From NCBI GenBank assembly GCA_021732285.1, contig JAKFVH010000111.1, positions 1-38,448 on the forward strand: DNA of 38,448 bases, written 5' to 3'. Positions 37,988 through 38,448 of this stretch are shown one piece after another (the first letter of the stretch is position 1; every line of letters begins with the position of its first letter). The position numbers and the translations under genes are program-made. This DNA is from Reyranella sp. Its GTDB lineage: Bacteria > Pseudomonadota > Alphaproteobacteria > Reyranellales > Reyranellaceae. A model generated the notes under the pieces. The model saw nothing but the letters and a program-made list of their open reading frames with translations. It searched no databases and had not been told where the DNA came from.

Positions 37988-38448
37988 ATGCGTTCGACGC
38001 CCGTCTACGAGGTGCATGCCGTCAAATATGCCCACCTGCCGCGCAAGGCTTGGGAAGTCCAGATCACCCCGGACCCGCACGATGCCGACTTCCCGATGGA
38101 CTATTTCGTCTGGGTGGCCATCCCGCTCGACGAGGCCGGCAACCGGGCGATCGGCGGCAAGCCCGTCGTGATCGACACCGGCTTCAACGCCCAGGTCGGT
38201 AAGCAGCGCGGCCGCGAAGTGAAGCGCAATCCCGCCGATCTTCTCGGCGACCTCGGCATCGACCCCAAAGAGGTCGAGGACGTCATCATCACCCATCTGC
38301 ACTACGACCATGTCGGCAACTGGGACAAGTTCCCCAAGGCGCGCTTCCATCTGCAGGACAAGGAGATGCAGTTCGCCACCGGCCGGCACATGTGCCAGGC
38401 GCCGTTCCGCCACGCCTTCGAGGTCGAGGACATCGTCGGCATGGTGCG
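37988..38448 (+). CDS. MBL-fold metallohydrolase, N-acyl-homoserine-lactonase-like (3' end outside window)
   Basis: The first 153 residues are present and the frame is open to the window end. The zinc motif T-H-L-H-Y-D-H (His103, His105, Asp107, His108) and the preceding VVIDTGF, with ITHLHYDHVGNWDKFPKARF, place it near the AiiA/AttM-type lactonase branch of metallo-beta-lactamases. The substrate may be a homoserine lactone or another lactone/ester. ATG 37988 is the first start after the divergent palindrome region. Divergent from the ACT-like gene. Confidence 0.9.
   Translation, partial: MRSTPVYEVHAVKYAHLPRKAWEVQITPDPHDADFPMDYFVWVAIPLDEAGNRAIGGKPVVIDTGFNAQVGKQRGREVKRNPADLLGDLGIDPKEVEDVIITHLHYDHVGNWDKFPKARFHLQDKEMQFATGRHMCQAPFRHAFEVEDIVGMV

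Overview
The window is GC-rich, densely coded and has no sign of a plasmid backbone. The gene families, the many ATGA-type overlaps and the palindromic intergenic repeats fit the chromosome of a free-living alphaproteobacterium. A relative of Reyranella, Rhodospirillales or Bradyrhizobium-like soil bacteria is my inference from gene content, not a measured placement.

Left part (1-8.2 kb): a patatin-like lipase (partial), acetoacetate decarboxylase and 3-hydroxybutyrate dehydrogenase form a ketone-body/PHB-type module. They are followed by an OmpA-family porin with a clear terminator, a large NodB-like deacetylase-type protein, a periplasmic beta-propeller lactonase and a TauD-type dioxygenase whose last codons lie inside a palindromic repeat. 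Next (8.2-12.7 kb, minus strand) is a tight four-gene operon: a Tat-exported NosZ/thiocyanate-dehydrogenase-like copper-propeller candidate, a MacB/FtsX-type ABC permease, its ATPase and a one-TM protein. From 12.9 to 15.7 kb lie a membrane J-domain protein, small unknown proteins, a globin and a secreted Cys-rich protein. From 15.8 to 20.3 kb an SbmA/YddA-type ABC half-transporter with a ruined ATPase site is co-oriented with a GH1 beta-glucosidase and a GH30 glucosylceramidase-type enzyme.

Middle (20.6-31.4 kb): a composite genomic island next to tRNA-Thr(CGT), which is on the minus strand at 31334-31409. Three copies of the tRNA 3' end (17 bp, starting at 20644, 22117 and 31334) delimit a 1.5-kb mini-island with a MerR/MerC-like/thioredoxin-like operon and a 9.2-kb segment. 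The 9.2-kb segment begins and ends with complementary remnants of one tyrosine recombinase and with repeated 10-bp arm-site candidates. Its cargo is a DUF4407 membrane protein with secreted partners and a three-gene operon (25501-30482) encoding a sigma-like protein, a small protein and a 1173-residue protein, none of which I can assign to a known system. This operon is the best candidate for an undescribed system.

Right part (31.5-38.4 kb): a GFA-family zinc protein, an LctP-like permease overlapping a Tat-exported trypsin-like protease, a 3-hydroxyisobutyrate-dehydrogenase-family enzyme, a GST, an Asp/Glu-racemase homologue lacking both catalytic cysteines, a DUF1330 protein, a GNAT acetyltransferase and an ACT-like small protein. 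The ACT-like gene is divergent from a partial metallo-beta-lactamase-fold lactonase. Two families of composite palindromic repeats each occur twice, about 29-33 kb apart.
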